This document shows positions 7,760 to 16,901 of a stretch of DNA of 64,000 nucleotides, piece after piece. Source of the DNA: Candidatus Babeliales bacterium (GTDB taxonomy: Bacteria; Babelota; Babeliae; Babelales; RVW-14); the NCBI GenBank assembly GCA_019749895.1, contig JAIEPG010000002.1, positions 321,750 through 385,749 of the forward strand, given 5' to 3'. The position numbers and the translations under genes were made by a program. Numbering within the stretch: the stretch's first letter is position 1; each line of letters opens with the position of its first letter. A model generated the notes under the pieces. It searched no databases, was not told where the DNA came from, and saw only the letters and a program-made list of their open reading frames with translations.

Positions 7760-8851
7760 ATGAGACGCATTAGATTTGAATCAGTAACTAAATATCATGA
7801 CGGCGAAGTTATCATTGATAATCTTTCGCTGGAAATCCCTGCCGGTAAGTTTTTTGCATTGCTTGGGCCCAGTGGGTGCGGCAAAACAACGTTGTTGCGT
7901 CTTATTGCCGGACTTGAGTCGGTAGATTCAGGTAAAATCTTTTTAGGCGATGAAGACATTACCAATGTTCCCATCAACAAGCGTCGTGTTAATACCGTCT
8001 TTCAACAATACGCCCTTTTCCCTCATTTAACCGTTTTTGAAAATGTTGCTTTTGGCCTGCGTGTTAAAGGTGTGCCAAGCAAAGAAATTGATGAGCGTGT
8101 AGCTGAAACATTGAGTATTGTGCGCTTGATTGGCCATGAAAATAAATATCCTCGCAGTCTTTCGGGTGGGCAACAACAGCGCGTGGCGCTTGCGCGTGCC
8201 GTTATTAACAGACCAGAAGTTTTGTTGCTTGACGAGCCCTTGGCAGCGCTAGATCTTAAACTTAAAGAAAAAATGCTGCTTGAGTTGATTGACTTGCAGT
8301 TCAAGCTTAAAACAACCTTTGTGTACGTAACGCATGATCAATTTGAAGCATTAACCGTTGCCGACCAAATGGCAATTATGAGCACCAATGGCAGAATTGA
8401 GCAGATTGGCAAACCTAAAGAAATTTACGAATTTCCAACCACCCGCTTTGTAGCAACGTTTGTAGGCAGTACTAATCTGATTGAAGGTACCTACCACGTG
8501 ATTGAAGGCAAGCAGATGGTAAATGTTGATGGCTTGGGTACTTATTCTGTTTATTTTCCGTTGGAAAAGCCGTGGTTAATTTCCGGTTGCCGCTTGCTTA
8601 TGAATATTAGGCCAGAAAAAATTCATATCACAAAAAACCCGAATGAAGGCTTTTCAAATTGTGTGAAAGGCAAAGTAGTTGATATGATTTATTATGGTCG
8701 CTCAACAGCCTTTCGGGTGACGGTAGACAATGGACAACGCTTGATGGTGTTTCAACAAAATGATGAGCATTTTCCTTCAGAAACTATTGATTATGATGAT
8801 GAAGTGTATTTGTACTTTCAAAAAGAAAACGTTGGGCTGTTGGAATATTAA
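7760..8851 (+). CDS. potA: Spermidine/putrescine ABC importer, ATP-binding subunit
   Basis: 363 residues, the usual PotA length. Walker A is GPSGCGKTT (residues 35-43), the Q-loop is FQQYALFPH, the ABC signature is LSGGQQQR, and Walker B is VLLLDEPLAALD followed by the switch His in THDQ. The C-terminal 120 residues form the TOBE-type regulatory region (NIRPEKIHI). It powers uptake of polyamines across the inner membrane with the next three products. Its stop codon overlaps the potB ATG by one base. PotA is distinguished from related sugar or iron importers mainly by its potBCD context. Confidence 0.93.
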   Translation: MRRIRFESVTKYHDGEVIIDNLSLEIPAGKFFALLGPSGCGKTTLLRLIAGLESVDSGKIFLGDEDITNVPINKRRVNTVFQQYALFPHLTVFENVAFGLRVKGVPSKEIDERVAETLSIVRLIGHENKYPRSLSGGQQQRVALARAVINRPEVLLLDEPLAALDLKLKEKMLLELIDLQFKLKTTFVYVTHDQFEALTVADQMAIMSTNGRIEQIGKPKEIYEFPTTRFVATFVGSTNLIEGTYHVIEGKQMVNVDGLGTYSVYFPLEKPWLISGCRLLMNIRPEKIHITKNPNEGFSNCVKGKVVDMIYYGRSTAFRVTVDNGQRLMVFQQNDEHFPSETIDYDDEVYLYFQKENVGLLEY

Positions 8852-9756
8852 TGAAACGATTACGTGGCTTAATTGCTGAAGAATTTTCGTTTTTTCTCTC
8901 GTGCCCTGTTTTGTTGTGGCAGCTGTTCTTTTTGTACTTGCCATTAGCATTACTCGTTTTGTATAGTTTTTGTGACTATTCTGAAACCACGCATACGTTT
9001 ACGCTTACACTCAAATATTATCGTGATATATTTTCGGCCATTTATTTTAGGGTCTTTTTAAATTCGCTAAGCGTGGCGCTTGCAACAACTATTGTTTCAT
9101 TTTTTATTGCCTATCCGGTTGCCTATTTTTTGGCGCTCAAGGTACAAAAGCGTTTTCGCACCATTTTGCTTTTTTCGTTAATCTTGCCTTCGTGGACAAG
9201 TTTAATTGTGCAAATTTATGCGTGGATGTTTTTGCTCGACAAAAATAGTTTCTTAAATCAGTTTCTTTACTGGACTGGCCTTTTGTCACCATCAGTTAAT
9301 CTGACAAACAGTTATTTTTCAGTCATTGTGGGCATGGTTTCGGTGTATTTGCCGTTCATGATTTTACCCATTTTTACGGTACTTGAGCGCATGGACAAGC
9401 GACTGCTTGAAGCGGCAGCAGATCTTGGTGCTGGACGTTTTGACACGCTTCGTCGTGTTATTTTTCCTCAATCGTTACCGGGTGTTTATGCCGGTTTTGT
9501 TTTGGTATTTTTGCCTTCATTTGGAGAGTTTGCTGTCCCAACATTGCTTGGTGGCGGCAAGACCATATTTTTAGGCAACATTATTGTTAACAACTTTTTA
9601 ATATCACGAGATTGGCGTGCCGGAGCCGCTTTAGCGCTGGTGATGGTCAGCTTTCCCGTTTCTATGTTGTTTTTTGGTTATTGTTTAGACAACATTCATA
9701 AAACGCTTAAGCGTGTTATGCGTAAGTTGCATGCAGATTTCATGAAGGACGTGTAA
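8851..9756 (+). CDS. potB: Spermidine/putrescine ABC importer, permease PotB
   Basis: 301 residues with six predicted membrane segments. The cytoplasmic EAA loop reads LLEAAADLGAGRFDTLRRVIFP, the docking site for PotA in this family. LPSFGEFAVPTLLGG after it is typical of PotB/PotH. Start and end overlap or abut potA and potC, so the four genes form one transcript. Confidence 0.92.
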   Translation: MKRLRGLIAEEFSFFLSCPVLLWQLFFLYLPLALLVLYSFCDYSETTHTFTLTLKYYRDIFSAIYFRVFLNSLSVALATTIVSFFIAYPVAYFLALKVQKRFRTILLFSLILPSWTSLIVQIYAWMFLLDKNSFLNQFLYWTGLLSPSVNLTNSYFSVIVGMVSVYLPFMILPIFTVLERMDKRLLEAAADLGAGRFDTLRRVIFPQSLPGVYAGFVLVFLPSFGEFAVPTLLGGGKTIFLGNIIVNNFLISRDWRAGAALALVMVSFPVSMLFFGYCLDNIHKTLKRVMRKLHADFMKDV

Positions 9757-9759
9757 GAA

Positions 9760-10554
9760 ATGGTTGAAAATAGACGCTTTTTCTTTAGGCTGGTGCATCC
9801 AGTTTTTGTAATGCTTGCCTATCTGTTTTTGTACCTGCCCGTTGTGGTGTTGGCAATTTTTTCGTTTAACGATTCTGAAGTTTCGGCTCGTTGGGTTGGT
9901 TTTACCTTACGTTGGTACAAAGAACTTTTAAAAAATACCGATTTATTAGAATCGCTGCAAGTTTCTGTTATTGTTGCCATTAGCGCTACTTTTTTAAGCG
10001 TTTTGCTGGGTACCTGTTTTGTGCTGGCAAGTCGCTGGTGGAAGACGCCCTTTCTCTTTAATATTTTTTATCCAAATATTTTGTTGCCAGAAATTGTTAT
10101 GTCTATTGGGCTTTTAAGTACTTTTGTATTTTTCAATATCCCGTTGGGTTATGGTAGCTTAATTACTGGGCATACGCTTTTAGGTCTTGGTTTTGTAGTG
10201 CCTATTGTGCGTGCTCGCTTTGTGGAGCTTGATCCATTTTTAACTGAAGCGTCGCTCGATCTTGGAGCGACCTATGGCCAAACATTGCGTAAAATTTATA
10301 TTCCCTTGCTCACGCCCTCGCTTTTGGCATCGTCATTATTGGTTTTTACCCTTTCGCTTGATGATTTTTTAATAGCATTCTTTTGTTCAAACCCATCGGT
10401 ACAAACACTTTCGGTTTACGTTTATTCGTTGGCGCGTGCCGGTATAGACCCAACCATCAATGCTATTTCTGCGTGCTTCTTGGTGGTGAGTAGTGTGGTT
10501 GTGCTCTTGTTATGCGCGCTTGGTGTTGCCGATCAGGTGCTTGGTCATGAATAA
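9760..10554 (+). CDS. potC: Spermidine/putrescine ABC importer, permease PotC
   Basis: 264 residues with six predicted membrane segments. EAA loop: EASLDLGATYGQTLRKIYIP, followed by SLDDFLIAFF, a sequence characteristic of PotC/PotI. It starts three bases after potB ends and shares eight bases with the start of potD. It pairs with PotB to form the membrane channel. Confidence 0.92.
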   Translation: MVENRRFFFRLVHPVFVMLAYLFLYLPVVVLAIFSFNDSEVSARWVGFTLRWYKELLKNTDLLESLQVSVIVAISATFLSVLLGTCFVLASRWWKTPFLFNIFYPNILLPEIVMSIGLLSTFVFFNIPLGYGSLITGHTLLGLGFVVPIVRARFVELDPFLTEASLDLGATYGQTLRKIYIPLLTPSLLASSLLVFTLSLDDFLIAFFCSNPSVQTLSVYVYSLARAGIDPTINAISACFLVVSSVVVLLLCALGVADQVLGHE

Positions 10555-11683
10555 ATTTTTTACCTTAGATCCAGTTTTTGTGCGTAAATGTGGTATTCGT
10601 TTTCTTATCACGATGTTTTATGTGAGCGTTATTGGGTTCTTTTTGTACATTCCACATGTGCAAGAGTTGTTAGTCGATGACAAAAAATTGTATGTTTATG
10701 CCTTTGCCGACATGATTGCGCCAGAAACTGCACAAGAATTTGAAGAGCAGTTTGGTATTAAAGTTGGTCTAAAATATTTTGATAGCAACGAAGAGCTTTT
10801 GGCAAAATTCAAGATAACGCGCGGTAAGGGTTACGACGTGGTTATTCCAACGGCGTACATGATAGATTTGTTACGTAAAGAAGACCTGCTTTTGCCCCTT
10901 GATCACAGCAAAATACCCCTGATGGAAGAGTTAGACAAGCGTTTGATGAATCGCTTTTGCGATCCTGAAAACAAATATTCATTGCCTGGTGGTTGGGCGC
11001 CGTACGGCATTGCGTACAAAAAAGATATTTTCTCAAAAGATCCAAAAGAAATTAGTCTTTCGTTAATTTTTGAAAAGCCTTCGCGTTTGGTGCATCCAGA
11101 TTTAATTACCGATGAGTACAAAATTGCGGTACTTGAAGACTCACGAGAAATGAGTTGTTTTGCTGGCTTCTATTTATTTGGGAGCAAGCATGCGCAAGAC
11201 TTTACCGACGAGCGTATTGCAAAAATAAAAACAGTATTGCTCGAGCAAAAAAAATGGGCCGAAAATTATTTCCATCAAGATTTGCGTTACTTCTTTTTGG
11301 CCGACGTTATTCAAGTTGCTATCACGTCAAACCAGTACATTCGTAGAATTTACGAAACCTCTGATGATGTTGGTTTTCACATTCCAACTGAAGGCAGCAT
11401 TTTTACGATGGAAGGTTTTTGTATTTCAGCAGAATCTAAAAAAATTGATGAAGCGCATGCTTTTATAAATTTTATGTTATCTAAAAAGAATTCAGCTGCC
11501 AATGCCGAGTATTATGGTTACAATCCTTCCAATCGCTTGGCGTATGATCTGATAGATCCAAAATTTTCAAAGAATAAGCATTTTTTCCCAAGTGACGATA
11601 TCTTTGCTAAGCTTCATTTGTTACATAACGACACGCCACGCAAAAAACTTGAAGAGATGTGGCTTGCAGTCAAAAGTTCCTAA
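10547..11683 (+). CDS. potD: Polyamine-binding protein PotD, membrane-anchored
   Basis: 378 residues from the ATG at 10547, which overlaps the potC stop. The open frame starts earlier but those codons lie inside potC. The N-terminus has one hydrophobic segment (FLITMFYVSVIGFFLYIP) with no lipobox and no obvious cleavage site, so this binding protein is probably tethered to the inner membrane by an uncleaved helix. The fold is the type-I periplasmic binding family: KLYVYAFADMIAP, then the GKGYDVVIPTAYMIDLL strand and WAPYGIAYKKD are typical of PotD. It delivers spermidine or putrescine to PotBC. Confidence 0.9.
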   Translation: MNKFFTLDPVFVRKCGIRFLITMFYVSVIGFFLYIPHVQELLVDDKKLYVYAFADMIAPETAQEFEEQFGIKVGLKYFDSNEELLAKFKITRGKGYDVVIPTAYMIDLLRKEDLLLPLDHSKIPLMEELDKRLMNRFCDPENKYSLPGGWAPYGIAYKKDIFSKDPKEISLSLIFEKPSRLVHPDLITDEYKIAVLEDSREMSCFAGFYLFGSKHAQDFTDERIAKIKTVLLEQKKWAENYFHQDLRYFFLADVIQVAITSNQYIRRIYETSDDVGFHIPTEGSIFTMEGFCISAESKKIDEAHAFINFMLSKKNSAANAEYYGYNPSNRLAYDLIDPKFSKNKHFFPSDDIFAKLHLLHNDTPRKKLEEMWLAVKSS

Positions 11684-11712
11684 AAAAGCTCAAAAAAGTT
11701 AGGTGGATTATT

Positions 11713-12936
11713 ATGATCGAACGCTTAAGAAAAAAATTTAAACACCTCAACGACAAGTATCAAAGTAAGAAAGAGTTGTTCAAAAAAAAAGTTGAAAAAT
11801 GGTGCTTAAAGGGTTTAGATGAGCCTTGTCGCAACGCAAAAAATTTGCTTGAGCAGGCTGACCATTTGGTGCAAGAACTGCAGCACGAGTTCTCTGCAGC
11901 CACAGCAGATGCTGTAGCAATAAAGGCAAAAGTAAAGCGCTTTGGCAAAATTTATAAAGAATTAAATGAATCAACCAAGCCGCTTGTGCAGCAATGGTTT
12001 GAAGCAATTGTTGTTGCGTTAGTTTTAGCATTTATTTTGCGCCACACAATTTTTAGTCCGTACCACGTGCCCACCGGTTCTGCCGAACCAAACATTTTGG
12101 TGGGCGACCGGATTTGGGGCAACAAAATGGCCTACTATTTGCATCCCGTGCAGCGCGGTGAGTTGGTTATTTTTGACGACCCTCGTCACGTGTATGACCG
12201 TTCAAGCACTATACAATATTTATGGCAACGCTTTATTGGTTTGCCGGTTCCTATGCTGGGTTTAAGTGCGGGGCCTATTAATGTGGTTAAGCGTGTTATT
12301 GCAATTCCTGGCGATACTATTGAAGGGCGCATTGAAGATGGCAAAACAACAATTTATTTGAATGGTGCCAAGCTGGATGAGCCGTATGTGAATCCTTATC
12401 CGCTCATTGCCATGCGTAAAGAAAAAGGCTTTATTAATTTTGACAACATTGGACCGTTTATGGTTCCTAGTTTCTTGCGTAAGCATTGGACCAAAGAATT
12501 GCGTTATACGTATGTGCCAACAAAACCATACAATGCTCAGCCATTTTACGATATTGAAGAAGCAAATATAATTCGTGATTCGCATACTGGCAAGCCTGTG
12601 CTGTACCAGCCTTATTCGCCAATTTATGATATTAAAGTTGGGTACAAAGAATTTTTTAGTCGCGATACCTTTGGGCCGTTTACGCTGCCAAAAGATATGT
12701 ACTGGGTCATGGGCGACAGCAGAAAAAACAGTGAAGACAGCCGTTATTGGGGTCCGTTGCATAAAAAGTATATTCGTGGGCGTGCAAGCTTTGTTCTTTT
12801 CTCGCTGGACAGTGAAGAAGACTTTTGGTTGTTTGATTTATTAAAACACCCAATGAATTTTTGGACTAAGCATGTTCGTTGGAATCGCACGCTTAAAATG
12901 TTGAAAAATGACGTTGTTGCACAAGCAAAAGAATAG
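11713..12936 (+). CDS. lepB: Signal peptidase I, long form, copy 1
   Basis: 407 residues from the ATG at 11713, which has AGGTGG seven bases upstream. It removes signal peptides on the outer face of the inner membrane (family S26). The first 90 residues are charged and likely coiled coil; one membrane segment follows (residues 97-111). Catalytic Ser is S123 in VPTGSAEPN, the general base is K193 in VVKRVIAIPGD, and box E is MGDSRKNSEDSRYWG. The residue after the Ser is Ala where most family members have Met. Between the boxes are inserts of about 100 residues, making it longer than E. coli LepB (324). A second copy follows 28 bases downstream. Confidence 0.9.
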   Translation: MIERLRKKFKHLNDKYQSKKELFKKKVEKWCLKGLDEPCRNAKNLLEQADHLVQELQHEFSAATADAVAIKAKVKRFGKIYKELNESTKPLVQQWFEAIVVALVLAFILRHTIFSPYHVPTGSAEPNILVGDRIWGNKMAYYLHPVQRGELVIFDDPRHVYDRSSTIQYLWQRFIGLPVPMLGLSAGPINVVKRVIAIPGDTIEGRIEDGKTTIYLNGAKLDEPYVNPYPLIAMRKEKGFINFDNIGPFMVPSFLRKHWTKELRYTYVPTKPYNAQPFYDIEEANIIRDSHTGKPVLYQPYSPIYDIKVGYKEFFSRDTFGPFTLPKDMYWVMGDSRKNSEDSRYWGPLHKKYIRGRASFVLFSLDSEEDFWLFDLLKHPMNFWTKHVRWNRTLKMLKNDVVAQAKE

Positions 12937-12964
12937 ATAATCACTACTGATAGGTACCCACATT

Positions 12965-14212
12965 ATGAACGAATTGAACCGTTCATTTGAAAAGGCTCGC
13001 GCTCGTTTTGAGCGACGTAAGAAGTTTTTTGCAAAACGGATTAGCAGCTGGCAAAAACAAGGTTTAACAAGGCAAGCCGAAAAGGCAGCTCAGTTGATGA
13101 CCGACTCTCAAAATTATCTCAATGAGATTCAGATTGGCATGCATCCAACCGCAGAGGGCCAAGCAGACGAAGTAGTGCTTAAGAATAAGATGCGTGAGTT
13201 TCATGCGGTTTATTCTGAGCTTTATAATGTAACGTTGCCCGAATGGCGTCAATGGTTTAATTCAGTCACTGTTGCCTTTTTTGTTGCATTGGTTTTACGT
13301 AGTTTTGTCTTTGGGCTTTACCATGTTCCTTCCGGTTCTGCTGAGACAAATATTTTAGTTGGCCATCGGATTTGGGGCAACAAAATGGCCTACTATTTGG
13401 ATCAAGTAAAGCGGGGCGATTTGGTTATTTTTGATAACCCTGAATTTGACTATGACAAAAAAAATCTCTTTGCTTGGTTGTGGCAGCGCTATATTGGCGT
13501 TCCTGTGCCAGCGCTGGGGTTGTCCGCAGGGCCAGACAATTGGGTAAAGCGTGTTATTGCCGTACCGGGTGATACCATAGAAGGGCGTGTAGAAAATGGT
13601 CGTACCGTTGTCTATTTGAATGGGCAGTTGTTAGAAGAGCCGTACGTAAATTCGTACCCACTGGTTAAAGTAAAAAAGAGAGTAGGCCTTGTTGCGCAGA
13701 ACAATTTTTTTGGATTTAAAATTCCAACAGCATTGTGTGCTTCAAGTAAAATTGCACATTATTCTTATAATCCAAACGTTTCGTTTGATGAGCAGCCTTT
13801 TTATCATCTCAAAGAGCGTGATGTGGTACGAGATCCTGTTACTCACGAGCTTGTGTTGAGTCAGCCGTTTACGCCGACGTATGTTATAAAACAAAGTATG
13901 CACGAAGAACACATTTATAATATCGACAAATTTGGTCCCATAACCATACCGCCAGGGATGTGCTGGGTAATGGGAGACAGTCGCAAAAACAGTCGCGACA
14001 GTCGCTACTGGGGTTTGTTAGACCAACGGTTAATTCATGGTCGTGCCAGTTTTGTAATGTATTCAATAGACAGCGAAGAACCATTTTGGTTGTTTGATTT
14101 TGTAAAACATCCAATAACGTTTTGGACCAAGCGTGTGCGTTGGGGTTCGTTTTTTACCCGCCTCGACACCTTTAATGAGCCGCGCTATCAAGCAGAAGAA
14201 AGAAAGTCATGA
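12965..14212 (+). CDS. Signal peptidase I, long form, copy 2
   Basis: 415 residues, paralogous to the previous gene along its full length. It has the same charged N-terminal segment, a membrane helix near residues 100-118, catalytic S125 in VPSGSAETN, K195 in WVKRVIAVPGD, and MGDSRKNSRDSRYWG as box E. All residues needed for the Ser/Lys dyad are present, so both copies are probably active. The substrate-binding inserts have diverged, which suggests different preferences (inference). Its stop codon overlaps the metG start by four bases. Confidence 0.9.
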   Translation: MNELNRSFEKARARFERRKKFFAKRISSWQKQGLTRQAEKAAQLMTDSQNYLNEIQIGMHPTAEGQADEVVLKNKMREFHAVYSELYNVTLPEWRQWFNSVTVAFFVALVLRSFVFGLYHVPSGSAETNILVGHRIWGNKMAYYLDQVKRGDLVIFDNPEFDYDKKNLFAWLWQRYIGVPVPALGLSAGPDNWVKRVIAVPGDTIEGRVENGRTVVYLNGQLLEEPYVNSYPLVKVKKRVGLVAQNNFFGFKIPTALCASSKIAHYSYNPNVSFDEQPFYHLKERDVVRDPVTHELVLSQPFTPTYVIKQSMHEEHIYNIDKFGPITIPPGMCWVMGDSRKNSRDSRYWGLLDQRLIHGRASFVMYSIDSEEPFWLFDFVKHPITFWTKRVRWGSFFTRLDTFNEPRYQAEERKS

Positions 14213-16167
14213 ACAAAAATAAATTTTATATAACGACACCCATTTATTACGTTAACGCAAAACCACATTTGGGAACGCTGTACTCAACCTTGTTGGCAGA
14301 CGCCGCAGCGCGCTGGCACAAGTTGCTTGGTGAAAAAGTCTTCTTTTTAACTGGAACCGACGAGCACGGGCAAAAAATTCAAGAAAAAGCTTTGGAGGCT
14401 GGCAAGCAACCGCAAGCATTTGTAGATGCTATTGTCCCCGAATTTAAAAAAGTGTGGCAGCACTACAACATTGGTTACGACAAATTTATTCGCACCACCG
14501 ATGCTGAACATAAAACAGCAGTAACGGCATTTATTAATAAATTAATTGAGCAAGATGATATTTATAAATCTGAATACACCGGCTGGTATTGCGTGCCGTG
14601 TGAAACGTTTGTAACTATTGATGCCGATTCGGCAAAAGATACCAACGGTATTTATTTGTGCCCTTCGTGCAACCGTACGTTGCGTGAAGTTGCTGAAGAA
14701 AGCTATTTTTTCAGACTTTCAGCATACGAAGAGCAGTTGCTTGATTTTTATGAAAACAATCCTAACTTTATTACGCCAAAAGATCGTATTAACGAAGTCA
14801 TTTCGTTTGTAAAATCCGGCTTAAAAGATTTAAGTATTTCACGCAAAACCGTTTCGTGGGGCATCCCGTTCCCGGGTGATGCTGCGCACACCGTGTATGT
14901 GTGGGGCGACGCACTGGTAAACTACATCAGTGCGCTTGGTTATGGCCAAGAGTCGGCGCAAGCGCGTGAAAAATTTGACTTTTGGTGGCCAGCAGAAATG
15001 CAAATATTAGCCAAAGACATTGTGCGGTTTCATGCCGTGTACTGGCCTGCATTTTTAATGGCTGCAGGCTTGCCGTTGCCAAAGCGCTTATTGGTGCACG
15101 GCTACATTTTGATGGACAGTCAAAAAATGTCTAAATCGCTGGGCAATGCTATTGATCCCATGACCTTGGCCGAGCGTTATGGCGTGGACCAAGTGCGTTA
15201 TTATTTGATTAGACAAATGGCTATAACGCAAGATGGTAGTTTTAGTTTAAAAGATTTGGAAGAGCACATTACTGCAGACTTGGCCAATAATTTGGGCAAC
15301 TTGCTCAACCGCACGCTCACGCTTGCGCTCAAGCACGGTCTTGAACGTGTGAACCCGCCAATAGGCGATGATGGTGCCTGTTCAGCTTCGCTGTGGGAAG
15401 CGCGTTCTAGTATTTTGCGCGACCACTGTGCTGAGACCTATCGCTTTTATTGGGAAGAGATGAACAAAGGTTTCTATCATGTTGCGTTGGCAGAGCTCTG
15501 GAAGTTTATGTCACTGGTTAATGCCTTTTTTCATGAGCAACAACCGTGGGTTTTGGCAAAAACTAACCGTGAGCTTTTTGACGAAGTTATTGCCGCAACG
15601 TGTCACAGTTTGCGTGCGATAGGTATTATGCTCTGGCCCATTATGCCTACCAAAATGGAAAGCTTGTTGGCCTCACTTGGCCACACGCTTGAGCTGGGCA
15701 AAAATTACGAACAAGATTTGCGTGAAAATAAATGGAATAAAACCTTTGTGTTGACTATGACACCAGAGCCGCTCTTTGTGCGGCCTGATGTATGGTCGGC
15801 GGTTCAAGAGACAACTGAAGAAAAAAAACAGGAACAGAACGTGATTACGATTGATGATTTTGCAAAAGTTGAGTTGCGCGTTGGCACTATTGAACAGTGT
15901 GAAGCGATTGAAGGTTCCGATAAGCTTTATAAGCTTCAGGTTAATTTTGGTGAGCTTGGCATGCGCCAAATTCTTTCTGGCATTAAAAAATACTTTACGC
16001 CTGAAGATTTGCTTGGTAAGCAGGGCGTGTTTGTTACCAACTTGGCACCACGCAAAATGATGGGCTTTGAATCGCACGGTATGATGCTGTTTGCCAAAGA
16101 TGCTGATGGTACGTTGCGCATGAGTACGGTTGCGCATAATGTACCAAACGGTACCAGTTTGCAATAA
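14209..16167 (+). CDS. metG: Methionyl-tRNA synthetase
   Basis: 652 residues. It charges tRNA-Met in the cytosol. The HIGH-type motif is KPHLGTLYS near residue 18, the KMSKS loop is SQKMSKSLGN near residue 305, and a zinc knuckle is formed by CVPC and CPSC. The last 110 residues (from about residue 540) are the tRNA-binding OB-fold (ELRVGTIEQCEAIEGSDKLY), which promotes dimerisation. It is the last gene of the plus-strand run and is followed by a strong terminator. Confidence 0.95.
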   Translation: MNKNKFYITTPIYYVNAKPHLGTLYSTLLADAAARWHKLLGEKVFFLTGTDEHGQKIQEKALEAGKQPQAFVDAIVPEFKKVWQHYNIGYDKFIRTTDAEHKTAVTAFINKLIEQDDIYKSEYTGWYCVPCETFVTIDADSAKDTNGIYLCPSCNRTLREVAEESYFFRLSAYEEQLLDFYENNPNFITPKDRINEVISFVKSGLKDLSISRKTVSWGIPFPGDAAHTVYVWGDALVNYISALGYGQESAQAREKFDFWWPAEMQILAKDIVRFHAVYWPAFLMAAGLPLPKRLLVHGYILMDSQKMSKSLGNAIDPMTLAERYGVDQVRYYLIRQMAITQDGSFSLKDLEEHITADLANNLGNLLNRTLTLALKHGLERVNPPIGDDGACSASLWEARSSILRDHCAETYRFYWEEMNKGFYHVALAELWKFMSLVNAFFHEQQPWVLAKTNRELFDEVIAATCHSLRAIGIMLWPIMPTKMESLLASLGHTLELGKNYEQDLRENKWNKTFVLTMTPEPLFVRPDVWSAVQETTEEKKQEQNVITIDDFAKVELRVGTIEQCEAIEGSDKLYKLQVNFGELGMRQILSGIKKYFTPEDLLGKQGVFVTNLAPRKMMGFESHGMMLFAKDADGTLRMSTVAHNVPNGTSLQ

Positions 16168-16181
16168 AAGTTTTTGATAAT

Positions 16182-16227
16182 AAAGAAAGAGGGTGCTTCT
16201 TAAACCAAGAAGCACCCTCTTTCTTTT
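16182..16227. terminator. Bidirectional terminator between metG and an ankyrin gene
   Basis: A perfect 20-bp inverted repeat (16182-16201 and 16207-16226) around a five-base loop AAACC, with T-rich and A-rich ends. It serves the convergent metG and the minus-strand ankyrin gene. Confidence 0.9.
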
Positions 16228-16249
16228 ACTAAATAAAAAAATAAAAAAA

Positions 16250-16852
16250 TTATCGTGTTAAGCCAGTAAAGCTTAAAACATCGTCAAATGATGGCAACAT
16301 AGGTTTTTTAATTCTTGTTGCTTCCCAATCAGCCCATTTTTGCAAGACTGCAAACGCTTCAGTTTTTTCCATCGCAATAGCCAAATCTTGTGCTGTTTTT
16401 CCGCTTTTTCCCGGTTCACTGGGATATGTTGTAACGCGAGGGTTAGCGCCATACGTTAACAAAAGTTCAATACAAGCTGTATTGTTGCTCAGTGTTGCAT
16501 AATGCAATGGCGTAAAGCCCCAGTTGTTTTGTATGTTGAGTAAGTTTTCATGCTGAACTTGAGCAGCAATAAGAAGTTGTTCAACGCAGAGATTATGCCC
16601 GTTTAACGCAGCGCAATGCAAGGCTGTGTTGCCTTTGTTGTCGAGCGCGTTAACAAGAAAACCGCTCGCAATTAATGGCATTATAAAAGCGTCATATCCA
16701 TGTTCTGCCGCTGCGTGCAAAACAGTTGTTCCTTGTTGTTCAAGATTATCTTTGATAGCTGCGTAGTAAAAATCAGGCATTGCCGGTGTTGCTTGAGTAA
16801 AAACAGTGCAGCAAAAAATAAATGGCATTACAATTTTTTTAAGCATATTCAT
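16250..16852 (-). CDS. Secreted ankyrin-repeat protein
   Basis: 200 residues. Signal peptide MNMLKKIVMPFIFCCTVFTQATPA. About four ankyrin repeats follow, with the marks TVLHAAAEHGYD, NTALHCAALNGHN, FTPLHYATLSNNT and a degenerate last repeat (KTAQDLAIAMEK). Ankyrin repeats bind proteins and in intracellular bacteria are common in exported host-interacting proteins (established for Legionella and Rickettsiales). An effector role here is inference. The next gene upstream encodes a related protein. Confidence 0.88.
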   Translation of the reverse strand: MNMLKKIVMPFIFCCTVFTQATPAMPDFYYAAIKDNLEQQGTTVLHAAAEHGYDAFIMPLIASGFLVNALDNKGNTALHCAALNGHNLCVEQLLIAAQVQHENLLNIQNNWGFTPLHYATLSNNTACIELLLTYGANPRVTTYPSEPGKSGKTAQDLAIAMEKTEAFAVLQKWADWEATRIKKPMLPSFDDVLSFTGLTR

Positions 16853-16901
16853 GTGCTTTCTTGTTTTAACAGTTTGGTGGTTGCGTTTATTGGCTATTTA
16901 A

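Noticed and set aside
15673-16215. Long minus-strand frame opposite the metG 3' end
   Set aside because: It is antisense to the tRNA-binding domain of metG and runs through the terminator.
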